Notes under the pieces: generated by a model
What the model was told of the DNA's origin: nothing
What the model saw: only the letters and a program-made list of their open reading frames with translations
Databases searched by the model: none
In this document: positions 26,168 to 35,147 of the stretch, one piece after another
Position numbering within the stretch: position 1 is the stretch's first letter
How the letters are laid out: the number at the start of each line of letters is the position of its first letter
NCBI RefSeq assembly: GCF_001187845.1
Contig: NZ_CP012160.1
Span: 2,356,001-2,420,000 of the forward strand
From: Octadecabacter temperatus
Lineage (GTDB): Bacteria > Pseudomonadota > Alphaproteobacteria > Rhodobacterales > Rhodobacteraceae
DNA: 64,000 nt
Direction of reading: 5' to 3'
Position numbers and translations under genes: made by a program

Positions 26168-26202
26168 GGCGACGGCACCTCAAATGCCGTCGCCAATTTT
26201 TT
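26168..26202 (+). terminator. Rho-independent terminator (rightward)
   Basis: GGCGACGGCA and TGCCGTCGCC form a perfect 10 bp stem with loop CCTCAAA, followed by AATTTTTTA. The T-run favours the plus strand, ending the small gene at 25825-26094; the stem may also slow leftward transcription past ychF. Confidence 0.85.
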
Positions 26203-27298
26203 ATGTGTTGAACAAGAAGTGCAGAACATCGCCGTCTTTGACGACGTATCCTTTGCCTTCAGCACGCATTTTACCCGCTTCTTTTGCCGGTTGCTCGCCA
26301 CCCAAAGTCACGAAATCCTCGTAGGCAATCGTTTCGGCGCGGATGAAACCTTTTTCGAAATCACCGTGAATGACGCCAGCCGCTTGCGGGGCTTTGGTTT
26401 CCGCAGGAACCGTCCATGCACGGGCTTCTTTCGGGCCTACCGTGAAATACGTCTCAAGGTGCAGCAGCTCGTAACCCGCTTTGATAAGACGGTCCAAACC
26501 AGCCTCTTTCAAGCCCATTTCCTCAAGGAACATAACGGCTTCGTCGTCTTCAAGTTGGCTGATCTCTTCTTCGATCTGCGCGGAAATAATAACATGGGAA
26601 TTGCCCTGAGCGGACGCCATCGCAGCGACGGCAGCAGAATGCGCATTCCCGTCAGACGCTTCAGACTCGCCAACGTTACACACGTACAAAACGGGCTTCG
26701 TTGTCAAAAGCTGCAGCATATTCCAGGCCTTCAGGTCATCTTCATCAACTTCGATAACGCGTGCAGGCTTGCCATTTTCCAAGGACGCCTTCGCTTCTTC
26801 CAGCAAACGCACTTGTTGGGCGGCGTCTTTGTCGCCCCCCTTCACCTTGCGAACGAGGTTCTGCAAACGCTTCTCAATGCTTTCCAGATCGGCCAGCATC
26901 AACTCGGTTTCGATTGTTTCGGCATCCGCAACGGGATCAACACGGCCGTCAACATGGGTCACGTCACCGTCTTCAAAACAGCGCAGCACATGGGCGATTG
27001 CGTCTGTTTCGCGAATGTTGGCAAGGAACTGGTTGCCCAGACCTTCGCCCTTAGACGCCCCCTTCACGAGGCCCGCAATATCGACGAATGTCATCCGTGT
27101 TGGGATAATCGACTTTGAACTCGCAATCTCGGCCAGTTTATCAAGGCGCGCATCCGGCACGGCGACTTCGCCCACATTCGGCTCAATTGTGCAGAACGGA
27201 AAGTTTGCGGCTTGTGCCGCAGCAGTACGCGTCAACGCGTTAAACAACGTGGATTTACCCACGTTTGGCATGCCTACGATACCCATTTTAAAACCCAT
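26201..27298 (-). CDS. ychF: Redox-regulated ribosome-associated ATPase YchF
   Basis: A protein of 365 residues, the usual length, starting at an ATG 7 bases after AGGAG. P-loop GMPNVGKSTLF is near residue 9-19, followed by NFPFCTIEPN and DIAGLVKGASKGEGLGNQFL, and the C-terminal TGS-like domain with HGDFEKGFIRAE. YchF is an Obg-family P-loop enzyme that binds ATP and ribosomes and influences oxidative stress responses. Divergent from trpA by 125 bp. Confidence 0.96.
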   Translation of the reverse strand: MGFKMGIVGMPNVGKSTLFNALTRTAAAQAANFPFCTIEPNVGEVAVPDARLDKLAEIASSKSIIPTRMTFVDIAGLVKGASKGEGLGNQFLANIRETDAIAHVLRCFEDGDVTHVDGRVDPVADAETIETELMLADLESIEKRLQNLVRKVKGGDKDAAQQVRLLEEAKASLENGKPARVIEVDEDDLKAWNMLQLLTTKPVLYVCNVGESEASDGNAHSAAVAAMASAQGNSHVIISAQIEEEISQLEDDEAVMFLEEMGLKEAGLDRLIKAGYELLHLETYFTVGPKEARAWTVPAETKAPQAAGVIHGDFEKGFIRAETIAYEDFVTLGGEQPAKEAGKMRAEGKGYVVKDGDVLHFLFNT

Positions 27299-27423
27299 GA
27301 CGCCACTCCTGCTTAATGTTTGTTGGCTTCTAGGCCGCAAGAGGCCCGCCCGCAAGCATTTGGGGCATTGATTTTCGCCCTCTCCTGCGCCAAACCGCAA
27401 AGACCGCTAAAAAGGACACTCCG

Positions 27424-28215
27424 ATGACACGTATTGACGCCAAATTCGCTGAGCTTCGCGCCGCCAATAAAAAGGCGTTCGTTGCCTATGTGATGGCAGG
27501 TGATCCTGACTATGCGACATCGCTTGAAATCGTCAAAGGTTTGCCCGGCGCAGGTGTCGACGTTATCGAACTTGGCCTGCCCTTCACGGATCCGATGGCG
27601 GATGGATCCACCATTCAGCTGGCTGGCCAACGCGCCCTTGATGGCGGCATGACCCTTGATCAAACGCTGTCTATCGCCGCTGAACTGCGCAAAACCGATG
27701 ACACGACGCCGATTGTTATGATGGGGTATTACAACCCGATCTATTCACGCGGTGTCGATACGTTTCTAGAACAAGCAAAGGCCGCCGGAATCGATGGGTT
27801 GATCATCGTTGATTTACCACCCGAAGAAGACGAAGAGCTGTGCATTCCAGCCCAAGCTGCCAGACTTAACTTCATCCGCCTTGCCACGCCAACGACGGAT
27901 GAAAAGCGCCTTCCTAAGGTCCTTCAGAACACATCTGGCTTTGTCTATTATGTATCTGTGACAGGTACGACTGGGGCGGCGGCCGCACAAGCTAGCGACG
28001 TTGCACCAGAAGTTGCGCGCATCAAAGCGTCCACCGATCTTCCTGTCATTGTTGGTTTTGGCGTCCGCACGCCGGACACCGCGAAAGACATTGCAGGCGT
28101 TGCAGACGGCACGGTCGTCGGGTCTGCGATTGTTGAAAAAATCGCCGCAGGTGAACCCGTCGAAAAGGTTCTGGCCTTCGTCAAAACACTCGCAGACGGT
28201 GCGCATTCCGCCTGA
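27424..28215 (+). CDS. trpA: Tryptophan synthase alpha subunit
   Basis: A protein of 263 residues. The catalytic Glu lies in [17 protein letters not shown] and the catalytic Asp in [11 protein letters not shown]; the phosphate-binding end is [13 protein letters not shown] and [10 protein letters not shown]. It cleaves indole-3-glycerol phosphate to indole, passed to TrpB. In this genome trpA is 7 kb from trpB/trpF and on the other strand, so the three are not co-transcribed. Confidence 0.97.
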   Translation: MTRIDAKFAELRAANKKAFVAYVMAGDPDYATSLEIVKGLPGAGVDVIELGLPFTDPMADGSTIQLAGQRALDGGMTLDQTLSIAAELRKTDDTTPIVMMGYYNPIYSRGVDTFLEQAKAAGIDGLIIVDLPPEEDEELCIPAQAARLNFIRLATPTTDEKRLPKVLQNTSGFVYYVSVTGTTGAAAAQASDVAPEVARIKASTDLPVIVGFGVRTPDTAKDIAGVADGTVVGSAIVEKIAAGEPVEKVLAFVKTLADGAHSA

Positions 28216-28341
28216 GCCGGCAAGCGACCTAAGACGTTTCTAAACTATTCCTTCAAACAAGTGCTTTGGCACGCTGTACATTTGCGCCGAATTGGGTAAA
28301 TTGGTAAAAAATCCAAACCAATTCAGCCGAAAGTACGCGAT

Positions 28342-29505
28342 ATGCCTGTCATCACCTCCATCGACGACCTGAAGCGCCTTCACAAACGCCGCACTCCTAA
28401 GATGTTTTATGATTACGCCGAAAGCGGGTCATGGACGGAACAGACGTTTCGCGAAAACACATCCGACTTCGATAAAATCAGGCTTCGTCAGCGGGTTGCC
28501 GTAGATATGGCGGATCGTACAACTGCCAGCCAGATGATCGGTCAAGACGTGTCGATGCCCGTCGCCCTCGCCCCTGTTGGGCTAACAGGGATGCAGTGCG
28601 CCGACGGTGAAATTAAGGCCGCCAAAGCCGCCGAGAAATTCGGCGTTCCGTTTACCTTGTCGACCATGTCGATTTGCTCCATCGAGGACGTCGCCGAGAA
28701 CACAAACAAGCCGTTCTGGTTTCAGGTCTACACGATCAAAGACGATGATTTCATGAAGCGCCTTTTTGATCGCGCGAAGGCCGCGAAATGTTCCGCCATT
28801 GTTATCACCCTTGATCTGCAAATCCTTGGTCAGCGGCACAAGGACCTCAAGAACGGGCTAACAGCGCCGCCAAAGTTCACCATTCCAACGATGATCGATC
28901 TCGCGACGAAATGGACGTGGGGGCTGCAAATGCTGCAAACAAAACGCCGTTTCTTTGGCAACATTGTTGGCCATGCGAAAGGTGTCAGCGACCCGTCTTC
29001 TCTCGCGGATTGGACGGCAGATGCGTTTGATCAATCACTGGATTGGGATCGTGTCGCTCAGTTGATGAAAATGTGGGACGGTCCTGTTATTCTAAAAGGA
29101 ATTCTTGACGTTGGAGACGCGAAAAAGGCCGCTGATTTGGGCGCTGACGCGATCATTGTCTCCAACCACGGCGGCCGTCAATTGGATGGCGCATTGTCCT
29201 CCATCCGCATGCTGGAACAGATCGTGGATGCCGTTGGGGATCGCATTGATGTGCATTTCGACAGCGGCATTCGATCTGGTCAGGACGTGTTGAAAGCCAT
29301 CGCGCTTGGCGCAAAGGGCACCTATATCGGGCGCGCTTTCGTCAACGGATTGGGTGCAATGGGCGAAGCGGGCGTGACCAAAGCGCTCGAAGTCATCCAC
29401 AAGGAACTGGACCTGACAATGGCGCTTTGCGGCCACCGCGACATCACCAATGTCGACAAGGATATTTTGCTGGTCCCCGAAGATTTCTCGGGCAAGTGGG
29501 CCTAG
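28342..29505 (+). CDS. lldD: FMN-dependent L-lactate dehydrogenase / alpha-hydroxy-acid oxidase
   Basis: A protein of 387 residues with a TIM-barrel FMN fold. Key motifs are MFYDYAESGSWTEQTFREN at the N-terminus, PVALAPVGLTGM, and VSNHGGRQLDGA, where His is the catalytic base and Arg binds the substrate carboxylate; FDSGIRSGQDVLKAIALGAK binds FMN phosphate. The family oxidises L-lactate or related 2-hydroxy acids and passes electrons to quinones. Assignment to lactate rather than another hydroxy acid is by family only. Confidence 0.88.
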   Translation: MPVITSIDDLKRLHKRRTPKMFYDYAESGSWTEQTFRENTSDFDKIRLRQRVAVDMADRTTASQMIGQDVSMPVALAPVGLTGMQCADGEIKAAKAAEKFGVPFTLSTMSICSIEDVAENTNKPFWFQVYTIKDDDFMKRLFDRAKAAKCSAIVITLDLQILGQRHKDLKNGLTAPPKFTIPTMIDLATKWTWGLQMLQTKRRFFGNIVGHAKGVSDPSSLADWTADAFDQSLDWDRVAQLMKMWDGPVILKGILDVGDAKKAADLGADAIIVSNHGGRQLDGALSSIRMLEQIVDAVGDRIDVHFDSGIRSGQDVLKAIALGAKGTYIGRAFVNGLGAMGEAGVTKALEVIHKELDLTMALCGHRDITNVDKDILLVPEDFSGKWA

Positions 29506-29648
29506 CAACTCCAAGTCGTAAAAACGTCTTTCCAAAAAGGGATTCGTGCCCTATACGCGCGACTTCACTGGGAGCCATTTAGGTTCCTGACATGGAAAAG
29601 TGGGTCGCCAGCAGAATTGGGCGACGCGCGAATTGAAAGGATACTAAC

Positions 29649-30308
29649 ATGGCTGGCCAAGTTCCAGATTTCGAAGCAACACTCCGCACTGACACAGGCA
29701 AAGGCGCTGCGCGTCAAGCACGTCGCGACGGCCTCGTACCAGGCGTTGTTTACGGTGGTGGTGAAGACCCAATCGCGATCAACGTTCCGTTCAACGTTTT
29801 GTTCAAAAAGCTGAAAGCTGGCCGTTTCTTGTCCACGCTTTTCAACCTGAAAGTTGAAGGCCAAGAAGACGTTCGCGTAATCTGCCGTAATGTTCAGCGT
29901 CACATTGTCAAAGATTTGCCGACGCACCTCGACTTCATGCGTTTGAAGCGCACAACGAAGATCAACCTGTTCATCGGCGTTGAATTCATCAACGAAGAAG
30001 AATGCCCAGCTATCAAGCAAGGCGGCATCTTGGTTCCGGTTCGTAACGAAGTTGAATTGCTCGTAACTGCTGGTGACATTCCTGAGATCCTCACAGTTGA
30101 TCTGACTGGTCTTGAAATCGGCGACACCATCACGATTTCCAACATCACGCTGCCTGAGGGCGCAAAGCCAACAATCGATCGTGACTTCGTTATTGCGAAC
30201 CTGCAGGCACCTGCTGCCCTGACATCTGCTGACGACGAAGAAGACGAAGCTGGCGAAGAAGTTGCAGCGGACGAAGTTCCGGCGACAACAGAAGCTTCCG
30301 AAGAATAA
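29649..30308 (+). CDS. rplY: 50S ribosomal protein L25 (long, CTC type)
   Basis: A protein of 219 residues: an N-terminal L25 5S-rRNA-binding domain ([23 protein letters not shown]), a C-terminal beta domain (about 100-190) and an acidic tail rich in Glu and Asp. Long L25/CTC proteins of this size are usual in Alphaproteobacteria. An AAGGA site precedes the ATG and a clear terminator follows at 30335. pth, its frequent neighbour, lies 1.4 kb away beyond a leftward gene. Confidence 0.96.
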   Translation: MAGQVPDFEATLRTDTGKGAARQARRDGLVPGVVYGGGEDPIAINVPFNVLFKKLKAGRFLSTLFNLKVEGQEDVRVICRNVQRHIVKDLPTHLDFMRLKRTTKINLFIGVEFINEEECPAIKQGGILVPVRNEVELLVTAGDIPEILTVDLTGLEIGDTITISNITLPEGAKPTIDRDFVIANLQAPAALTSADDEEDEAGEEVAADEVPATTEASEE

Positions 30309-30334
30309 GTCTTCGATCTTATTGAATTTAAAGG

Positions 30335-30360
30335 GCGCGCCGTTTGGTGCGCCTTTTTTG
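30335..30360 (+). terminator. Rho-independent terminator of rplY
   Basis: GGCGCGCC and GGTGCGCC form an 8 bp stem with loop GTTT, followed directly by TTTTTT. Confidence 0.9.
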
Positions 30361-30390
30361 TTTCGGCACAACCGGTGTTAGGCGGCCAAC

Positions 30391-31617
30391 TTATGCGGAC
30401 CGCACGAGCTTTAGCACTTCACCGGAAGGTGCCGGACGCCCAAGGTGATACCCCTGCCCCAACTCGACACCAAGGTTCTTTAGGGTTCGCATCTCTGCCT
30501 CAGTTTCAATGCCTTCTGCGACAACATGGGCGTTCGTATCTCTTGCAAACTGCACCATCGCCGATGCCAATGCGCGACGCGCGAGGTCTTTATCAACATC
30601 TTGGGTAAGCGACATGTCCAGCTTGATGACGTCCGGGCGCAATCGAATGATTTGCTGTAAACCCGAATACCCTGCCCCTGCATCATCAACAGCAATCCGT
30701 GCGCCGAGGTCGCGCAGATTGTCAATTTCCATCAGCAACACATCCAGATCGTCAATCGCGTCGTGTTCTGTAATCTCGACGACGATTCGCTCGCCATCGG
30801 CCGCTTCAATCAGCTTTAACAGTTTTCCAGTGGCCAAGGTCGCGGGTGACGTGTTGACGGCCAAATAGCAAGACGTCGGCAGTTTCGGTAATATCTTGAG
30901 CGCCACTTCAATGACGAACAATTCCAACGCCACCTGTAACCCCACCTCTGCAGCGTCATCAAACCATTGGTTCGGTGGCCGGTAAGGTTGCGGTGAGAAT
31001 CTGCATAGTGCCTCGTATCCTGCAGTACCCTGATCTTTGAGACGCAGGATCGGTTGCAACGCAATATCGAACAACTGCGCTTCGAGGACATCTTCAATCG
31101 CACTCAATTTTTGATGTGCCGCAGAAGCAAAACTTATCTTCGTTTTCAATTGATCCGATGCAAGCGACGCAAATGCGCGCGCGACTTCAAGGTCACGACT
31201 GTTCAGTGTTGGACGCGCAAATTTACCAAAGCTGCAAAACATCCCATAGATCGAACCGTCTGAACGCAGGATTGGGACACCGACGTAGCTGCGTATTGGG
31301 AAATCCCGTGTCACAGCAAGGGTCGCAGTGAGCGGTTCCAGATCCGTATCCGGTATCAACTCTGGCAATTGCCCGCTCACGACGTAGTGGCAATAGCTTT
31401 CAATAAGTGGCGCTCTGGCACCCACTTTAATGCTCTGCTCGTAACCTGGCGCGCAAACATCTCTGTAAATCACCTCATCACCAACGAACTCGGAAATATA
31501 GGCGACATCCATATCTAGGTGACTTCTTATAAACGACAAAGAGCTCGCTATGACGTCATCACCCCCAGAAAACAATTTGGGCGCCAAAACGGAGGCTTTG
31601 GAGGGACTTTGGGACAT
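30391..31617 (-). CDS. GAF-EAL cyclic-di-GMP phosphodiesterase
   Basis: A protein of 408 residues from the ATG at 31617 (GAAGGTG upstream). Residues 15-165 are GAF-like (YVGVPILRSDGSIYGMFCSF). Residues 185-405 form an EAL domain with the key residues intact: EAL in GYEALCRF, Asn in AVNTSP, Glu in VEITEH, the Asp pair in VDDAGAGYSG, Lys in IKLDMSL and Glu in AEGIETEAE. It should hydrolyse cyclic-di-GMP, with the GAF domain sensing a small ligand. There is no membrane segment. It lies between rplY and pth and converges with rplY. Confidence 0.92.
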   Translation of the reverse strand: MSQSPSKASVLAPKLFSGGDDVIASSLSFIRSHLDMDVAYISEFVGDEVIYRDVCAPGYEQSIKVGARAPLIESYCHYVVSGQLPELIPDTDLEPLTATLAVTRDFPIRSYVGVPILRSDGSIYGMFCSFGKFARPTLNSRDLEVARAFASLASDQLKTKISFASAAHQKLSAIEDVLEAQLFDIALQPILRLKDQGTAGYEALCRFSPQPYRPPNQWFDDAAEVGLQVALELFVIEVALKILPKLPTSCYLAVNTSPATLATGKLLKLIEAADGERIVVEITEHDAIDDLDVLLMEIDNLRDLGARIAVDDAGAGYSGLQQIIRLRPDVIKLDMSLTQDVDKDLARRALASAMVQFARDTNAHVVAEGIETEAEMRTLKNLGVELGQGYHLGRPAPSGEVLKLVRSA

Positions 31618-31751
31618 TGGCACACCTTCTATTCAGATGTTTTCTGCAGAAAACTGTTGAACAAGAGGTTACCGCGCGGTGTGCAATTTAGCGCAATTTT
31701 ATGCAAATTGGCGGGCTAGGACTGACCAGCAATGAGCGATATAGAGACCTT

Positions 31752-32438
31752 ATGAAACTCTTTGTTGGCCTTGGAAATCCCGGTGCGAAATACGCACAGA
31801 ACCGTCATAACATTGGCTTTATGGCACTTGATCAGATTGCTTCGGATCACGGCTTTGCGCCTTGGCGTTCCAAATTTCAGGGACAAATCACCGAAGGGCG
31901 TCTCGGGCGCGATAAAGTCCTGCTTTTGAAGCCCGAAACCTTCATGAACTTGTCAGGCCAGTCGGTGGGTGAAGCCATGCGGTTTTACAAACTCGACAGC
32001 ACCGACATTGTCGTCTTCCACGATGAACTTGACCTCGCGCCAGCAAAGGTACGCCTGAAGTCTGGCGGCGGGCATGCCGGTCACAACGGGCTGCGTTCGA
32101 TTCATCAACATATCAGCCCACACTATGATCGCGTGCGCCTTGGCGTCGGGCATCCGGGTCATAAGGACCGCGTTTCTGGTTATGTGCTCAGTGACTTTGC
32201 CAAGGCCGACCAAAACTGGTTAGACGATGTGCTACGTGGCATCTCGGACGGGGCAGCGTATTTGGCAGATGACGAGGGACCAAAGTTCCTCAACGCCGTT
32301 GCATTGCGCGTAAACCCGCCGCGCCCGTCGACCGGAACTAAGGGGAAGTCGGCGCAAAAGCCAACCGAACCCGCGCCAGAAGTCGCCCCAGAAGATACAC
32401 GAAGCACACTACAAAAACTCGCTGATAAATTCCGGTGA
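31752..32438 (+). CDS. pth: Peptidyl-tRNA hydrolase
   Basis: A protein of 228 residues starting MKLFVGLGNPGAKYAQNRHN, with catalytic His21. HDELDLAPAKVRLKSGGGHAGHNGLRSI is the conserved substrate-binding segment. The last 35 residues form a charged Pro-rich tail beyond the usual core. It recycles tRNA from prematurely released peptidyl-tRNA. Confidence 0.96.
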   Translation: MKLFVGLGNPGAKYAQNRHNIGFMALDQIASDHGFAPWRSKFQGQITEGRLGRDKVLLLKPETFMNLSGQSVGEAMRFYKLDSTDIVVFHDELDLAPAKVRLKSGGGHAGHNGLRSIHQHISPHYDRVRLGVGHPGHKDRVSGYVLSDFAKADQNWLDDVLRGISDGAAYLADDEGPKFLNAVALRVNPPRPSTGTKGKSAQKPTEPAPEVAPEDTRSTLQKLADKFR

Positions 32439-32490
32439 TAGCCCCACAACGTACGCGACCAAGCCCCCCGCAAACAATCGAGAGCCCGAT

Positions 32491-33672
32491 ATGAAAACTT
32501 TTCTGAAATGGCTACTGCGCGGTGTTTTACTGAGCGCACTTCTGATCGCTATCGTCGCTGTCTTTCAGCGCGAAAAGCTTGGGCGTTTGATGGCGGTGAA
32601 TTCGCTATTCAGCGAAGACCGCATCGTCGCGAACTTCACCCAGATGGACACGATGTTTGAAAACATTCCCGTCACGACGGGCACCGCGACCTCAAACGAG
32701 CTGACAAGTGGCGCAACGATGGACATGCCAGCTGGATATAGCACGTGGGCAGATGACCGCGCTGTCACGGGCATCGTCGTGCTGCAAAACGGCGTCATCC
32801 GGTATGAAGGCTATCCGCTAACATCTGAGGGCGAAACTGACCCAGCCTCATCCCGCCGCATCAGCTGGTCGGTGGCCAAGTCGTTCCTTTCCGTTCTTAT
32901 GGGCGTTTTACACGAGGACGGCACCATCCCTGATCTGGACGCCCCCGTCACGCAATACGCGCCATCGCTTGTGGGCACGGCCTATGACGGCGCATCCATC
33001 CGCGATGTGTTGCAGATGTCATCCGGCGTGGAATTCGACGAAGACTATTTGGATTTCTGGAGCGACATCAACAAAATGGGCCGCGTCTTGGCGCTGGGTC
33101 AATCGATGGACGGTTTCGCTGAAGGCATGGATGCCACTTTCGCCCCTGCTGGCGCGCAATGGCAGTATGTCTCTATCGACACGCATATCATCGGCATGGT
33201 GATCCGTGGCGCGACGGGGCGCTCCATTCCCGATCTGCTCAGCGAAAAGGTCATCGCACCGCTTGGCCCAACGGCTGAGCCTTACTACCTGACGGATGGA
33301 TACGGCGTTGCTTTTGTTCTTGGTGGGTTAAACCTTACCACCCATGATTACGCGCTATTTGGGCATATGGTCGCCAATGGCGGCATTTCCTTTGGCACGC
33401 GCATCGTGTCTGAAGAATGGATCATTGAAAGCACCGCCCCCAGCGCCAATACAACACCCGATCAATACGGTTATGGATATCAATGGTGGGTGCCAATCGG
33501 CGCGACGGAGGGGCAATTCATGGCCCGCGGCATCTACGGACAATACATCTACATTGACCGTCCACGCGGCGTTGTAATCGCTGTTAACGGTGCCGACAGA
33601 GGGTTCCGCAACGCAGGCGTTGACGATAGCAACGTCGATATGTTCCGCCTGATCGCAGAAAGCTTGGACTGA
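32491..33672 (+). CDS. Beta-lactamase-related serine hydrolase, membrane-anchored
   Basis: A protein of 393 residues. The N-terminal hydrophobic segment (8-25) is an anchor or uncleaved signal; no clear cleavage site is seen. The class C-type nucleophile motif is SVAK at 127-130; the second motif is Tyr226-Val-Ser228 instead of the common Y-x-N; WWVPIGATEG lies near the C-terminus. Members act as esterases, peptidases or are of unknown function; real antibiotic resistance is not implied. It overlaps the DUF2237 gene by one base. Confidence 0.82.
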   Translation: MKTFLKWLLRGVLLSALLIAIVAVFQREKLGRLMAVNSLFSEDRIVANFTQMDTMFENIPVTTGTATSNELTSGATMDMPAGYSTWADDRAVTGIVVLQNGVIRYEGYPLTSEGETDPASSRRISWSVAKSFLSVLMGVLHEDGTIPDLDAPVTQYAPSLVGTAYDGASIRDVLQMSSGVEFDEDYLDFWSDINKMGRVLALGQSMDGFAEGMDATFAPAGAQWQYVSIDTHIIGMVIRGATGRSIPDLLSEKVIAPLGPTAEPYYLTDGYGVAFVLGGLNLTTHDYALFGHMVANGGISFGTRIVSEEWIIESTAPSANTTPDQYGYGYQWWVPIGATEGQFMARGIYGQYIYIDRPRGVVIAVNGADRGFRNAGVDDSNVDMFRLIAESLD

Positions 33673-34046
33673 TGGAAAAAGACCCTTCTCTCAACGTGCT
33701 GGGCGATGCCTTGCAAACGTGCTCAATGGATCCTGTGACGGGATACTTCCGCAACGGCGCCTGTGACACCTGCGCCGCGGATGAAGGCAGCCACACCGTT
33801 TGTGCCGTGATGACGGCTGAATTCCTCGCCTTTTCCAAATACGTCGGCAACGACCTGTCCACGCCGCGCCTTGAATATGGGTTCGCTGGACTGAAGGACG
33901 GTGACGGCTGGTGCCTGTGTGCCGCACGGTTCCTGCAAGCCGCCGATGAAGGTTGCGCACCGAAGGTCAACCTGGCTGCAACCCATCAGCGCGCGCTTGA
34001 GATCGTGCCGCTCGATGTTTTGCAGAAACATGCCGCCAATGTCTAA
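33672..34046 (+). CDS. DUF2237 family protein
   Basis: A protein of 124 residues, cytoplasmic. It matches the DUF2237 pattern: NVLGDALQTCS, PVTGYFRNGACDTCAADEGSHTVCA, GDGWCLCAARF and LEIVPLDVL. The conserved Cys residues (C17, C31, C34 and the CLC pair) suggest metal or redox sites, but no activity is known to me. Its ATG shares the last base of the upstream stop (TGATG), and its end overlaps trmL, so the three genes form one operon. Confidence 0.85.
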   Translation: MEKDPSLNVLGDALQTCSMDPVTGYFRNGACDTCAADEGSHTVCAVMTAEFLAFSKYVGNDLSTPRLEYGFAGLKDGDGWCLCAARFLQAADEGCAPKVNLAATHQRALEIVPLDVLQKHAANV

Positions 34047-34512
34047 ACCACGTTTAAAAATCGTCCTCGTTACCCCCGAAATCCCCTACAACACAGGGGC
34101 CATCGGGCGCACCTGTGTCGCGCTGGAACTGGAACTTATCCTGATCAAACCCTACGGATTTTCACTGGACGAAAAGGCCGTGAAACGTGCCGGAACCGAC
34201 TATTGGAAACACGTCACCCTAAGCGAATACGACGATTGGGAAACCTTCATAGCAGAACGCAAACCACCACGCGACAGCATGTATTTCTTCGAGGAAGACG
34301 GCGAACACAGCCTGTACGAGCCCGACTACCAACAAGACGCCTATCTTGTATTTGGGTGCGAAAGCGCTGGCCTGCCAAGATCAATTCTAGACGGCAATGA
34401 CGACCGCGTATTCCACTTACCTATGCTCAGCCCGCTTGTGCGATCACTTAACCTCGCCAATGTCGCGACGGCCGTGATCTATCAAGCAATGCGTCCGCAG
34501 CTGATGGGCTAG
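34039..34512 (+). CDS. trmL: tRNA (cytidine(34)-2'-O)-methyltransferase
   Basis: A protein of 157 residues from the ATG at 34039, which overlaps the DUF2237 stop; an ATG at 34030 is an alternative. It begins PRLKIVLVTPEIPYNTGAIGR and carries the SPOUT knot motifs LVFGCESAGLP and LPMLSPLVRSLNLANV. The length is typical of TrmL/YibK. It methylates the wobble nucleotide of tRNA-Leu. Confidence 0.94.
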   Translation: MSKPRLKIVLVTPEIPYNTGAIGRTCVALELELILIKPYGFSLDEKAVKRAGTDYWKHVTLSEYDDWETFIAERKPPRDSMYFFEEDGEHSLYEPDYQQDAYLVFGCESAGLPRSILDGNDDRVFHLPMLSPLVRSLNLANVATAVIYQAMRPQLMG

Positions 34513-34516
34513 GCGT

Positions 34517-35125
34517 TCAGTCCCCGTCGACCTGATACGCAAACGGATCGTCCGCCGGATCGCTATTCCAGATATATTCGGATCCGTCCGCCATTTCGCG
34601 AGCCTTATCTTGCCCAAACATCTTTGCTGCTACGGCAAGGGCGGCATCCATGCCTGCTGAGACGCCAGACGAGGTGAAGTATTTCCCATCTTCGACCCAA
34701 CGCGCGGACTTGACCCAATCCACAGCGGGCGCGAGCCCAATCGTTGCGTTGAAATCAAGTTTGTTGGTTGTCGCGCGTTTGCCATCCAGAACACCCGACA
34801 TGCCCAGAACAATCGTACCCGTGCAAACGGCCAAAACGACCTCTGCCCGCGCGGACACGTTCCTGATCCACCCAAGTGTTTCCTCGTCGATGGCTTCGGT
34901 CAGTGCGGAGTCCCCGCCAGGGACCAACAACACGTCAAAATCCGTGCCGTCAGACAGGGCCGCGTCAACACAAAGACGTTGCCCGTGACGACTGACGATA
35001 GGATCAGTGGACTTTGCCACTGTCACAAGCTCAATCTCATCCCTGAAGCCTGCAAGCAGCTCAATCGGACCAAAGAAATCGAGCGTCTGAAACCCCGGAA
35101 AAACCAATGCAGCCATTCGTTTCAT
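34517..35125 (-). CDS. DJ-1/PfpI family protein
   Basis: A protein of 202 residues. The nucleophile elbow is AVCTGTIVLGMSGVLDGKRATTN, with the Cys at about position 100, and SSGVSAGMDAALAVA lies downstream. The pattern is close to the InhA/isonitrile-hydratase-like and AraC-type amidase branch of the DJ-1 superfamily, but activity cannot be assigned. It has no signal peptide. It converges with trmL and lies downstream of trpB by 22 bp, so it may be co-transcribed with trpFB. Confidence 0.85.
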   Translation of the reverse strand: MKRMAALVFPGFQTLDFFGPIELLAGFRDEIELVTVAKSTDPIVSRHGQRLCVDAALSDGTDFDVLLVPGGDSALTEAIDEETLGWIRNVSARAEVVLAVCTGTIVLGMSGVLDGKRATTNKLDFNATIGLAPAVDWVKSARWVEDGKYFTSSGVSAGMDAALAVAAKMFGQDKAREMADGSEYIWNSDPADDPFAYQVDGD

Positions 35126-35147
35126 CGTCGTTTCCTTTTATGTCGCG

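Noticed and set aside
26219..27118. 299-codon plus-strand frame opposite ychF
   Set aside because: YchF is certain from its P-loop; the opposing frame mirrors its codons and lacks motifs.
28289..28300. GAATTGGGTAAA before the lactate dehydrogenase gene, identical to bases at 4023-4034
   Set aside because: Only 12 bases and no GTAA palindrome; it overlaps a TTGGTAAAA repeat that may belong to another regulator, so chance is likely.
32491..33672. Antibiotic-resistance beta-lactamase
   Set aside because: The SVAK and Y-x-S motifs fit the broad serine-hydrolase family; there is no support for resistance.
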